Below are positions 1 to 7,323 of a DNA stretch of 64,000 nt, in pieces (within the stretch, counting starts at the first letter, position 1; every line of letters begins with the position of its first letter). Position numbers and translations under genes: made by a program. The notes below the pieces were generated by a model. It saw only the letters and a list, made by a program, of their open reading frames with translations, was not told the DNA's origin and did not search any database. The stretch spans positions 248,001 through 312,000 of the forward strand of contig NZ_CP035382.1 of the NCBI RefSeq assembly GCF_006874705.1. The letters are read 5' to 3'. The DNA is from Leclercia adecarboxylata (GTDB lineage Bacteria > Pseudomonadota > Gammaproteobacteria > Enterobacterales > Enterobacteriaceae).

Positions 1-566
1 GCCTTAACCCAGCCGCCAAGGTTGACACGTAGTGCAGTTGCGGCGGTGTCCAGTGACTCCAGCGGACCAGTTGAACCAACATCGATTACAGCGCTGGAAT
101 AATCCTCACCGAACTCTTCAGAGAAATCGACAACCTGCTGTTGAGTATATGGTGTGTTAACGACACCAGTAAACAGCGCCCTGGCGAGTACATCTTCTTT
201 TGTGGTACGGAACTTCATATACTGGCGGATTGATTCATCGCTAACCAGCTCGTCCATATTCTGCTGGCGCTGCGTGCCGGGACGGCGAATCCCCTGGAAC
301 ATGCTCGCGTCAACTTCACCTGATAGTACCCAATGTGGAATTTCCAGTAAGCGGTTCAGACTCAGATCCCGCTCTGTGCCAACCAGTTCCGTCCCATAGC
401 GGTTCACAGACTCCGCAACGGAGATTTTGCCAGCTCGCAAGTCGTCCGTTTCAATTTTTGGTGTATCGCTATGTTTTTCTTGGAAGATGCCTAATTCCTG
501 AATCAGGAAATTATTTCCGAAAGGCTTAGTGAAAACGCCAGTGAAATCGTTATATTTAAAATCCAT
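1..566 (-). CDS. Phage major capsid protein, gpE family (partial)
   Basis: Builds the icosahedral head shell of a tailed phage or capsid-forming satellite. Reading leftwards from the ATG at 566, about 188 codons are open and the C-terminus lies beyond the left window edge. The N-terminal part resembles the lambda gpE capsid family: an early region rich in beta-strand, an arginine-rich stretch (RRPGTQRQQNM) followed by a long helix with alternating charges, then a GVVNTP-type turn, matching where lambda gpE has its RRRRIIMQNMRDEE segment. The start follows an AAGGA Shine-Dalgarno, 11 bp after the decoration protein stop, so the two genes are co-transcribed as D-E are in lambda. No portal, protease or terminase gene precedes it in the window. 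Confidence 0.8.
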   Translation of the reverse strand, partial: MDFKYNDFTGVFTKPFGNNFLIQELGIFQEKHSDTPKIETDDLRAGKISVAESVNRYGTELVGTERDLSLNRLLEIPHWVLSGEVDASMFQGIRRPGTQRQQNMDELVSDESIRQYMKFRTTKEDVLARALFTGVVNTPYTQQQVVDFSEEFGEDYSSAVIDVGSTGPLESLDTAATALRVNLGGWVK

Positions 567-577
567 TTTTATTGTCC

Positions 578-907
578 TTATTCAGAAACACGATTCAGGC
601 CAGAGGCCTCAATTTGAGCGATAGCATTCGTAACGGCGGTTGCATCGGTGCCAATCAATCCGGCTCGGTTCAGTACACAACCACGGTCAACCACAATCAC
701 AGGGACATTCGAGCCTGCCTTGTGGCTATCAAGAGCGATCAACAGGTCATTACCTGACTCATAAGCGGTGCCATCACTGGCTAACAGAGTGCCAGGAACA
801 GTATCAATTGCCAGAGTGGTAAAAACTCGGGTCTTATGTGAGAACACAGGATCGTCACGGTAAATTACTACGTCACGGAAGGAGCGTTCTTCTGTAGCTA
901 CAATCAT
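578..907 (-). CDS. Head decoration protein, gpD family
   Basis: A small protein (109 aa from the chosen start) of the phage head decoration family, which trims and stabilises expanded capsids. The signature is the C-terminal half: a hydrophobic strand ending in VVDRGCVLNRAGLIG, then a short helix with A/I repeats, as in HDPD-type proteins adjacent to gpE-type capsids. A longer frame runs to 919, but the only Shine-Dalgarno (GGAG at 914-917) lies inside it and fits the ATG at 907 with six bases between. It stands immediately upstream of the capsid gene. A weak promoter with TAATAT may lie around 925-950. Confidence 0.8.
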   Translation of the reverse strand: MIVATEERSFRDVVIYRDDPVFSHKTRVFTTLAIDTVPGTLLASDGTAYESGNDLLIALDSHKAGSNVPVIVVDRGCVLNRAGLIGTDATAVTNAIAQIEASGLNRVSE

Positions 908-968
908 CATTAACTCCATAGTTTTTTTATATTATTTGTACATCCGACATATTCGTCAGACGGCAGGT

Positions 969-993
969 AAGAAAAACGCCAATTAAGGCGTTT
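969..993 (-). terminator. Intrinsic terminator before the head genes
   Basis: On the minus strand the 7-bp stem AAACGCC/GGCGTTT with a 6-nt loop is followed directly by a T run (GGCGTTTTTC). It closes the non-coding transcript inferred to start near 1448 and lies 60 bp upstream of the decoration gene. Confidence 0.65.
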
Positions 994-1448
994 AACGGTT
1001 TTTTACATGTCAGAAAAAGCCGTGGCGGGAAATAACCCGCCCGGTAGTAGGAGAAATAACGATGATGTTATTGATTTCTGACAGTAGGAATGAGGGAGCA
1101 ACACCGCCAATTGCGGACATCCACGACCGTTAGAAAGCGGCGTTGGCTCGGTGCCAGTTTGCATCATGGCAAGATGACCGACGAGGAGAGCGCCGGATTA
1201 ATGGCCTAATCCAGGGTGACCCGGAGTAGTACGTCTTTTCTGAATACAACCAGCGGTTGGCGAAAACCTTCCCGTGAGAGTAGGCCGCTTAGCGGTGAAC
1301 CAGAGGTTCATCACTTCGTGACCGGAGAGAGTGCGGATATTGGCTGTATTTAGAAAAGGCGCTCTTGGCGAAGCGCACTTTATATTTTGTAAGGAGAAGG
1401 AATGACAACGGCTGTTGTACGCACATATAATTTAAATTATCACCCTAT
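970..1448 (-). ncRNA. Candidate structured non-coding RNA, about 480 nt
   Basis: No convincing ORF covers this stretch on either strand, yet it is dense in perfect short hairpins: arms GGCGGG/CCCGCC (near 1024-1041), CCGC/GCGG, GGATTA/TAATCC, GGTT/AACC, CCGC/GCGG, GAACC/GGTTC and TCAC/GTGA follow one another. On the minus strand the TCAC/GTGA hairpin has a GAA loop. The minus strand has a promoter at 1455-1483 and a terminator at 969-993, which define a transcript of roughly 480 nt. Large ornate phage RNAs (GOLLD, ROOL) show the same setting, but I see no sequence identity I can assert. The strand choice rests on the promoter and terminator. Confidence 0.5.
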
Positions 1449-1454
1449 GCAATT

Positions 1455-1483
1455 ATTTTATCACGAATGATTATCATTTGCAA
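1455..1483 (-). promoter_or_regulatory. Sigma-70 promoter with Fur-box-like palindrome in the spacer
   Basis: On the minus strand TTGCAA (-35) and TAAAAT (-10) are separated by 17 bp. The spacer contains the perfect 13-bp palindrome AATGATAATCATT (1466-1478), identical to the centre of the Fur consensus. Binding there would block RNA polymerase. It points at the non-coding region, not at an ORF. Confidence 0.55.
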
Positions 1484-1557
1484 CAAATTTCACGGAAAGC
1501 TATTGATTTCTCGATAAATTTGATATGGGAGCGTCAGATTTAACGCTCCTTGTCTAG

Positions 1558-3744
1558 TTAGCCAGAAATACCCAAGATAAGGTTGGTATTTTTCCTGTCC
1601 TGTTCCTGTACCTCAGCCTTAATTGCATCGCTGAATTTGCTATCGTCAATGCTGAGTTTAACCTCGTTGGTCACAGTCAGATCGGCCTTGCCCTCAACAC
1701 TGAATGGCTTGCCAAGGTTCATACCATAAGCAAGATTATCAATGCCCGGTAGTTGTGCCATGCCTGCGGTAGTTGGCTGAAGTCCGGGTAAGGTATTCAT
1801 CCCCGAAAACGCATTAGTGAAGCCCTGCGCATGGTCAGCAAAGAAGTTTTTGATATCAGTCCAAAGGGTTGGCTTGTCGTTGTTGGCCTGCACTTTAGCA
1901 AGGAAGCCCTGTGGATCGGCCTGAATATCATCAAGCTGATTGTTTAGGCTAACACCTGCCATGATTGCAGGTAGACCGATTGAGATGCCCCCACCTTTAG
2001 CTGGTTTGCCCTCTTTCCCTGGTTTGGTGTTATCTGTTCCCGGTGTGGAAATGCCACCAAGAGCGCCGATCCCGGCGAGAGTCCCAAGCAGACCTTTCAA
2101 CGGATTCGCGAAGCTTACAAGCCAACGAAGAGCGCCAGCCAACTTGAAGAGCGCCCCAGTGAATATAGCAATTCCTGCCGCGTACGCTGCTGTATTGCCG
2201 AATCCCTCGAATGTCTTGGACAATTGAGGAACATACTTCTTGATCAGCGCTTCAATGAGAATGAAGCTGTTATAAACAGTGTAACCAGCATCGGTGAAAC
2301 CTTTAATCACGTTGCCTGCAATGCTTCCCAGCGTCTTAAATGCGTCCTGGTTGCTGTCAATTGCATCTGTCAGACCATTAAACGTATCGGTAAGCTGACT
2401 GCCGAAGCCCGATTCAAAGAAATTCTTCTGTGCAAGCTGCATCGTTGTACGTAAGCGCATCATTGCAACACGATTAGATTTCAGTGACTTCTCAAAAGCG
2501 CCACCCTTCTGTGCTGCTGCTTTGAATTCGTCACCAACAAGCGGAAGGATATCTTTCGCCAGCAGTTCACCGTTTTTCATCATTGCCATGAGGTCTTTTT
2601 CGGTAAGGTCTGTCCGGCCTTTCAGCTTATTCAGTGCCTTGACGAAGATCCCAACGGCGTTAGGCAGTGCATCACCAAGCTGTCCCTTAAGCTCTTCAGC
2701 CTGCACCGTGCCTTTTGAATACATTTGGTTAAGAGTGAGCAAGGCGCGACTCTGCTCTTCACCAGTGGCCCCTAATACGGTTCCGTACTGGCTGACACCT
2801 TCAAACAGGTTTTTGATCTGGCTATCGGTCGCTTTTCCAACGGCTGAGGCGTAAAACTTAACGTAGTCTTTCGATGTCTGTTGCAGGTCAAGACCAAGGG
2901 AAAGCGCCTGCTTCTGTAGATATGACATTTCCTGCGCGGCTTTCTGACTATCACCAGTGACGGCCTGTAGACCAGACATCATTGATTCGAAGTCTTGCCC
3001 GGTCTGCATGATAGTTTTGCCGATCCCAATGGTCGCCCCGATGGTGATCGCTGTTCCTGCATGGTTAAGCAAACTGGTATCCAGGCCCGTCACTTTAGCT
3101 TTAACTGGGAGCGTTATCGGCTTTTTGATTAGCCCGCCCTGCTGCCTTAATCCCTGTTGTAGCTTGCTCACCCTGGCGTTGTACTCTCCAAGCGCCATTG
3201 AACCAGCATGATATTTTTTCGTTAGTTGGCTAAAATCCTGAATCGCTTGTGCTCGCTGGCGTGGGGTCAGGTTATAACCGTTGGTCGCAGTGGAAAAACG
3301 AATGCCTTTAGCTCGGATCAGTTGTGTTCGCTTCTCTAGGTCGGCCTGTTCACGCTGTGCTCTGATTGCTTCACTGAGACCTCGGACACTTTTTGGAATA
3401 AGACCGCCCGCCGCTGGGTTGCGTGCTGCAATACTTGCCATACGTTGGGCGCGGCGCTGCTCATTGGTCGCTGCACGGGCATTGATAGCGGCCTGCTTCT
3501 GGGCTTCAGCGGTTAATCGCTGATTGAGCTTCAATCTCTGCGTTTCTGCTCGCGCCTGCTGTAGCTGAGTCTTGCCGTTGGTTTGTTGTAGCTTTCGTGT
3601 CGCCTGATCGAATGATTTTCCCGCTGACTCAGCAAATTTTTTAAGACTCTTGATTTTGTTGCGGGCACGGTTGAAGGAGTTTTGATCAACCTGCCAGCTA
3701 ACACGGTTGATTGTAGATGTTACAATAATGTTGCCATTAGCCAT
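1558..3744 (-). CDS. Phage tail tape measure protein
   Basis: Sets tail length and is packed inside the tail tube. The 728-aa protein begins with about 150 residues rich in Lys, Gln, Arg and Ala that should form a coiled coil. A tape measure N-terminal domain follows (roughly residues 230-440), recognisable from the run QTSKDYVKFYASA, EEQSRALLTLNQMYSKGTVQ and ELKGQLGDALP. Hydrophobic, glycine-rich segments follow (near 235-255 and 510-590), as is normal for proteins injected with DNA. The start overlaps the stop of the upstream gene by one base (TAATG at 3746-3742), so translation is coupled. Unusually it lies upstream of head genes and no tail tube, tail terminator or tail tip gene is seen beside it. 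728 aa would fit a tail of medium length. Confidence 0.9.
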   Translation of the reverse strand: MANGNIIVTSTINRVSWQVDQNSFNRARNKIKSLKKFAESAGKSFDQATRKLQQTNGKTQLQQARAETQRLKLNQRLTAEAQKQAAINARAATNEQRRAQRMASIAARNPAAGGLIPKSVRGLSEAIRAQREQADLEKRTQLIRAKGIRFSTATNGYNLTPRQRAQAIQDFSQLTKKYHAGSMALGEYNARVSKLQQGLRQQGGLIKKPITLPVKAKVTGLDTSLLNHAGTAITIGATIGIGKTIMQTGQDFESMMSGLQAVTGDSQKAAQEMSYLQKQALSLGLDLQQTSKDYVKFYASAVGKATDSQIKNLFEGVSQYGTVLGATGEEQSRALLTLNQMYSKGTVQAEELKGQLGDALPNAVGIFVKALNKLKGRTDLTEKDLMAMMKNGELLAKDILPLVGDEFKAAAQKGGAFEKSLKSNRVAMMRLRTTMQLAQKNFFESGFGSQLTDTFNGLTDAIDSNQDAFKTLGSIAGNVIKGFTDAGYTVYNSFILIEALIKKYVPQLSKTFEGFGNTAAYAAGIAIFTGALFKLAGALRWLVSFANPLKGLLGTLAGIGALGGISTPGTDNTKPGKEGKPAKGGGISIGLPAIMAGVSLNNQLDDIQADPQGFLAKVQANNDKPTLWTDIKNFFADHAQGFTNAFSGMNTLPGLQPTTAGMAQLPGIDNLAYGMNLGKPFSVEGKADLTVTNEVKLSIDDSKFSDAIKAEVQEQDRKNTNLILGISG

Positions 3745-4124
3745 TACACCCCCTGCTGCTTGATGATATTGCCGTAACGATCAGGATCGGATTTTGCGAG
3801 AGCAGCAGCCGCTGCTTTAGCTTTCGCCAGCATTTCAGGATCGATATGGTCAGCGGTATGTGAGACAACCGGACGGCTCTCAGCACCCAGAAATTTTTTA
3901 ATCCGTTGTTCAGCACCAAAGGTGTCTCGCATTGGCGAGAAGGCTTCGCCCCGTTTATCCGTGGGTGTTTCAGCTGGGGCTGATTTGAGCAACTCCGGAT
4001 GCTTCGTCAGAAAGTCATTGGTGACGCTCTTCAGATTGTCCCGCGCTTTTTGGAGTTCGTATTCCTCCGGTGTCATGCCATGCATCGTTGCAAACAGAGC
4101 ATTTTTAATGCTGTACAGGGTCAT
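3744..4124 (-). CDS. Hypothetical protein coupled to the tape measure gene
   Basis: A 126-aa protein I cannot assign. It has an ATG start with AAGGA nine bases upstream, no signal peptide and no membrane segment. The middle is polar and proline-rich, and the C-terminus is an alanine-rich helix (KAKAAAAALAKSD). Its stop overlaps the tape measure start, the position occupied in many siphophages by tail assembly chaperones such as lambda G/GT. That role is only inferred from position. I see no slippery sequence for a G/GT-type frameshift. Confidence 0.65.
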   Translation of the reverse strand: MTLYSIKNALFATMHGMTPEEYELQKARDNLKSVTNDFLTKHPELLKSAPAETPTDKRGEAFSPMRDTFGAEQRIKKFLGAESRPVVSHTADHIDPEMLAKAKAAAAALAKSDPDRYGNIIKQQGV

Positions 4125-4238
4125 ATTTGTGTTCCTTCAGTAATCGGCAAAGCAAGCCGATCCCGGATAACAGACAATGGGCGACCATTGCCGACAATGG
4201 GATCAGCGATATGTATTCAAGTAGGGTCAAGATTGGGA

Positions 4239-4709
4239 CTAATGCAGGCGTGGTGAACGTCGCTGTGGGTTCTTCTGTTTTCTGGCGACCGTTTTTCGGT
4301 ATTCGATAAACAGCGGATCGGTCTGGGCAGGCATCCGTGATGCCATTTCCTGATCGCTCACTCCGTCACGTTGAAGAAACTTGATCACAGAAAATAGAGG
4401 TAACTGGAGGTCAACACAGATTTTTTCAAGCAGCGCGCCACTATCGAAATATTCTCTAACAGTGCGTTTCATCGTCCATTGGGAGGTGTACGCCACCCTA
4501 CGGAATCGAGGATTCCAGGTCTTAGCCAGTTCAGCTACAAACTCAGGATCGATCCTTAATAGTAAGGCAACCTTGCCGGGTGATACCCCATGCGAAAGCA
4601 GAGTTTTTGCGGTTTTAAGGACTGATTCATCACGGCGGCGTGTCTTGAAGAGGCGTTTTAAGTCTTGGTTTGGTTTTTCAGCCGTCAGGCTGTTGGCAAT
4701 ATCACACAA
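4239..4709 (-). CDS. Hypothetical protein with helix-turn-helix-like segments
   Basis: Starts with TTG preceded by a perfect GGAGG and five spacer bases, 14 bp after the upstream gene. The 156-aa product is basic at both ends. Two segments look like helix-turn-helix units: around residues 40-65 (SHGVSPGKVALLLRIDPEFV) and 95-120 (a helix, short turn, then LPLFSVIKFLQRDG). Small terminase subunits and phage regulators share this make-up, but no large terminase follows, so a regulatory or DNA-binding role is as likely. About 115 bp without a gene separates it from the next gene downstream. Confidence 0.65.
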   Translation of the reverse strand: MCDIANSLTAEKPNQDLKRLFKTRRRDESVLKTAKTLLSHGVSPGKVALLLRIDPEFVAELAKTWNPRFRRVAYTSQWTMKRTVREYFDSGALLEKICVDLQLPLFSVIKFLQRDGVSDQEMASRMPAQTDPLFIEYRKTVARKQKNPQRRSPRLH

Positions 4710-4723
4710 TTATTCCTCCAGTA

Positions 4724-5485
4724 TCAGAATGGTGCATCAGGCCAAGTAGCTGTTGTAGGGCGATCAACAGGAACCACACAAGCCTCATTAACCACACGGT
4801 TATCATCAAAATCATCATCCGGTGCGACAGATTTAAAACTAGCTCTCTGGCGAGGGAACTCAACAACATTTCTCCGAGTCACCGCATCATTAGCGGGTAA
4901 AGAAGCATCGACAGGAATATCCACAGAAGATACAGATCCGGTTGGTTCAACAGCAGGCGCGGCAGTCTCAGAAGCCACAGTAGTTGGTTGTTCGTGTTTT
5001 TGCTGTTGTTTCTGCTCATCTTTGCCGCTCTCCTCGGCTTTAACTTTCTGATTTTTTGCGATGGTTACTACTGCGTCGCCTTGCTGTGACAACCCAGCGT
5101 TTTGTTCTGCTAAAATTTCCTCAGGATCTTTAACTGTGTAGTCAGTATGGGAGATCTCTTTACTACCTGGCTTACGGGCTGGCGTTGCTGTAATCCATCC
5201 CATTTTTACGAGCACCTTCACTTTTTTCTGAACAGTTGAGAGGCCCATACAACAGCAATCAGCAATGTATTGTTGAGAAGGACGGATCTCTCCTGTCGTT
5301 TTCTTCCAACCAAGTAGGTGACTGTAGACAGCCATAATTTCTGGGCTGTTTTTCACTCCGTTGAAGCGCTTGATGCGAGCAACCGGAATCACCCAAGGGG
5401 AAAAAGTATCAACCGTGATCGGTTTGTCTTCGTTCGGCTGCGGTAGGGATTCGTAAAGTTTACTTTCTGCTTTCTCGGTCGTCAT
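4724..5485 (-). CDS. Winged-helix DNA-binding protein, possible replication initiator
   Basis: The 254-aa product has an N-terminal winged-helix region (about residues 30-115). It contains PSQQYIADCCCMGLSTVQKK, a helix-turn-helix typical of the HTH_36 group, followed by a wing with KMGWITATPARK. The C-terminal half is low-complexity and acidic/glutamine-rich (KDEQKQQQKHEQ), ending in a conserved-looking DDDFDD tail. Similar architecture is seen in phage and plasmid replication proteins. A frame extends to 5551, but the ATG at 5485 has an AGGA Shine-Dalgarno and the extension overlaps the gene upstream. It would be the natural candidate to bind the iterons at 6791-6862. This link is inference. 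Confidence 0.7.
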   Translation of the reverse strand: MTTEKAESKLYESLPQPNEDKPITVDTFSPWVIPVARIKRFNGVKNSPEIMAVYSHLLGWKKTTGEIRPSQQYIADCCCMGLSTVQKKVKVLVKMGWITATPARKPGSKEISHTDYTVKDPEEILAEQNAGLSQQGDAVVTIAKNQKVKAEESGKDEQKQQQKHEQPTTVASETAAPAVEPTGSVSSVDIPVDASLPANDAVTRRNVVEFPRQRASFKSVAPDDDFDDNRVVNEACVVPVDRPTTATWPDAPF

Positions 5486-5636
5486 AATATCCTCGCTGGT
5501 TATCTGTTTTATTCTTTTCAATGATTTTTGCCGCTGTTTGCAGCAGTTCACTACATAATTTTGCCATTGGCATGTCGCGGTGGTTCGCCTCTTTCAGCAA
5601 TATGCGGTAGGTGTCATCCGGGAATGAAATGTTCAT
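5460..5636 (-). CDS. Small ribbon-helix-helix DNA-binding protein
   Basis: A 58-aa frame with ATG at 5636 and AGGAG nine bases upstream. The sequence starts with a short amphipathic strand and a DDTYRILLKEANHR helix, then a turn (DMPMAK) and a second helix (LCSELLQTAAKIIEK). This is the strand-helix-helix pattern of Arc/CopG-type dimeric repressors, with a basic tail. The 3' end overlaps the start of the winged-helix gene by 26 bp, so the two are translated together. Autoregulation of the promoter at 6223-6251, or control of the iteron region, would be typical of such a protein. This is inferred, not shown. Confidence 0.75.
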   Translation of the reverse strand: MNISFPDDTYRILLKEANHRDMPMAKLCSELLQTAAKIIEKNKTDNQRGYYDDRESRK

Positions 5637-5766
5637 GCATCTTTTCTCCTGTACGTCAGATATGCGGGTACGCCCCTGCGATCATGTTGGCGATCAGGGG
5701 TAAGAAGCCGTGTTTGCGGCGATTTCGTTTGGTGGCGTTGCTGCCAACGGTTCTTAAAAACGAGGG

Positions 5767-6177
5767 TTAGCGGTGTTTCTCAGGGTCAACACCATACTTC
5801 TTAAGATCTTCGCGAGCCTCGGAGAGAATAAGCGCTAATACCTGTTTCTCATGCAGGGCAATTCCAACGCGATCACGGTACAGGCAGATATACCCATTGA
5901 TGACATCTGAGAAGATATCAGTTATCTCTTCCCCTGCGGCTATACGGGGATTAACAGGCTTGAGAATGTTTTTTATTGCCTGACGGTAACGAGCGTTACG
6001 CTTCTGCTCCAGTTTATGCTGACGGAGCATTTCAAGGGCTTTCTTGGTGTTTCGCTTATTCGTACCAACACGGTTTTGGAAGCTATAAAGCGCAGAGGTA
6101 GTGGTGATGTTATGGACTAAGGCGTTAAAAATTTCTTCGGCAGTTGCGACTTGAAAGTCGATGGCGGCTGTTCTCAA
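5767..6177 (-). CDS. Hypothetical first gene of the leftward phage operon
   Basis: A 136-aa soluble, basic and largely helical protein that I do not recognise. It begins with TTG at 6177, with AGGAG and five spacer bases before it; no in-frame ATG is better placed. A Lys/Arg-rich stretch near residues 45-70 (NKRNTKKALEMLRQHKLEQK) could bind nucleic acid. It is the first gene after the strong promoter at 6223-6251. About 130 bp with a CCCCTG/CAGGGG inverted repeat separate it from the ribbon-helix-helix gene. Confidence 0.65.
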   Translation of the reverse strand: MRTAAIDFQVATAEEIFNALVHNITTTSALYSFQNRVGTNKRNTKKALEMLRQHKLEQKRNARYRQAIKNILKPVNPRIAAGEEITDIFSDVINGYICLYRDRVGIALHEKQVLALILSEAREDLKKYGVDPEKHR

Positions 6178-6222
6178 ATGGTCTCCTATATTCAGCTTAG
6201 TGTTTATTAATTCAGTATGTAC

Positions 6223-6251
6223 ATATTAACAGTTAAAACAATCTTTGTCAA
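6223..6251 (-). promoter_or_regulatory. Strong sigma-70 promoter of the leftward operon
   Basis: On the minus strand TTGACA and TAATAT are separated by exactly 17 bp, close to ideal consensus. Transcription would start near 6215 and run into the TTG-start gene at 6177, then on through the DNA-binding and tape measure genes. The -10 lies in a GTTAATATGTAC context that could hold an operator. Confidence 0.85.
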
Positions 6252-6790
6252 ACCTTGTTTTTATGTTTAATGATAAGTCAACATTATTTTTGTAAAGATT
6301 AAATCTAACGCGGTCTTATACTATGAATCAAATCTCTTTGTCAATCCCTTTCATCACAAAACGCCCTCAGACGCTCTATACGCCTTTCAGCAAACAAAGC
6401 GGTACAAAGTCACCAACAACAAGAGAAAGGCTCTCAGAACGCGATACAAGCCGCTGTACGGTGATGCTGGTCATCATGGCATAGCCACCGAATTACAGGG
6501 CCGTTGGTTAGGCACACTATCGCCTTGCGAGATTGAGGGGGGACCGCCGCCCCTCCAAGGGGGAGAGTACGTCGCGTTTAAAGCTCCTGGCTTCATCGAA
6601 GCCGTTCACATTGTACTGCCGCGCTTGCGCTTGTCTTCCACACATCTAAAGAGGCGTAGCTGTTTACGTAATAACTACAAACCCAACTAGTTAAACGCAG
6701 GTTTAACCCTGTTTTTGAATTTAAGGTCTTTAAGATCTTATAGGTGTTTTTATTAGTGGTTTTATAAATGCTCTTATACAACGTCTCTCA
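6252..6790. other. Gene-free, AT-rich stretch before the iterons
   Basis: About 540 bp in which I see no credible gene. A 62-codon minus-strand frame at 6593-6781 has no Shine-Dalgarno and odd composition, so I leave it out. It contains a GC-rich hairpin (GAGGGG/CCCCTC, 6534-6557) and, toward the iterons, a markedly AT-rich segment (about 6655-6780), as expected next to an origin. Confidence 0.4.
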
Positions 6791-6862
6791 GAAGACACCT
6801 CCCCTCTGGTGGAAGACACGTATCTTCCAATAGAAGACACCCTCTCCTCTGACAGAAGACAC
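6791..6862 (+). repeat. Four iterons GAAGACAC with 21-22 bp period
   Basis: GAAGACAC occurs at 6791-6798, 6812-6819, 6833-6840 and 6855-6862, that is every 21, 21 and 22 bp or two helix turns, so all copies face the same side of the DNA. The surrounding bases (C/T-rich CCCCTCT, CCTCTCCTCT) are also partly repeated. A run of AT-rich DNA lies immediately to the left. Helically phased direct repeats beside AT-rich DNA are the layout of an iteron replication origin or a cooperative operator. A further inverted GAAGACA lies near 6645. Confidence 0.7.
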
Positions 6863-6963
6863 CCCCTTACCTAGTGATTAACAGCACAGCGTCATCCCTT
6901 CTTGCTGGCACTTCCAGCTGTAAGTAAGTAACCTCGTTCCATCAGCGAACATAAGGAAGCAAC

Positions 6964-7323
6964 ATGGAATTCATCCAAGGCAAAGACAGCTTTAACGAGA
7001 TGGCAACCGGAATACTGGTGAAACTGTTTGCGGACTATCCGTCTCACTCGGAATTTGACTATTCGGATTGGGGCTGGAATGACGAGCGTAGTGAGCTGTT
7101 GCGTAACACCCTGTATGCACTAAGGGATATGGGCTACATCCAAATAATCTCCTCAACAGATATGGACTACGCCGCTAAGTTAGCTCCTCCCGGCCTGAGT
7201 GTCCTCACTCAGAAAGCCCCGACTTCAGGTGATACAATTATTAACGTCCTCAAAAGTGCAGCAGGTGAAAGCCGTTCAGCGGTGATCGGTGCCGTCATAG
7301 GTTGGATTTTCGGCGGGAAATAA
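6964..7323 (+). CDS. Hypothetical protein, winged-helix-like with hydrophobic tail
   Basis: A 119-aa protein with ATG at 6964 and AAGGA seven bases upstream. Residues 5-75 read like a small winged-helix domain: a helix (FNEMATGILVKLFADYP), a second helix (ELLRNTLYALRDMGYI) and a strand pair ending in LSVLTQKAP. The last 20 residues form a glycine-spaced hydrophobic helix (VIGAVIGWIFGG), suggesting membrane contact. It is the first rightward gene after the iterons, so the iteron region lies between two divergent transcription units. Function unknown. Confidence 0.65.
   Translation: MEFIQGKDSFNEMATGILVKLFADYPSHSEFDYSDWGWNDERSELLRNTLYALRDMGYIQIISSTDMDYAAKLAPPGLSVLTQKAPTSGDTIINVLKSAAGESRSAVIGAVIGWIFGGK

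Noticed and set aside
1402..1470. 22-codon frame with strong AAGGAG on the plus strand
   Set aside because: Kept only as a finding: the ribosome site may be merely the complement of a pyrimidine-rich seed in the minus-strand RNA, and nothing supports the peptide itself.
1527..1554. GGAGCGT/ACGCTCC hairpin after the tape measure gene as terminator
   Set aside because: The stem is fine, but no T run follows on the minus strand and only TTGTCT on the plus; not enough for a terminator call.
6593..6781. 62-codon leftward frame in the AT-rich region beside the iterons
   Set aside because: No Shine-Dalgarno, composition dominated by AT-rich codons (KNTYKILK) and then by random sequence; more likely origin DNA.
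6791..6862. CRISPR array
   Set aside because: The repeats are only 8 bp, the spacing too short and there are no cas genes; iterons fit better.
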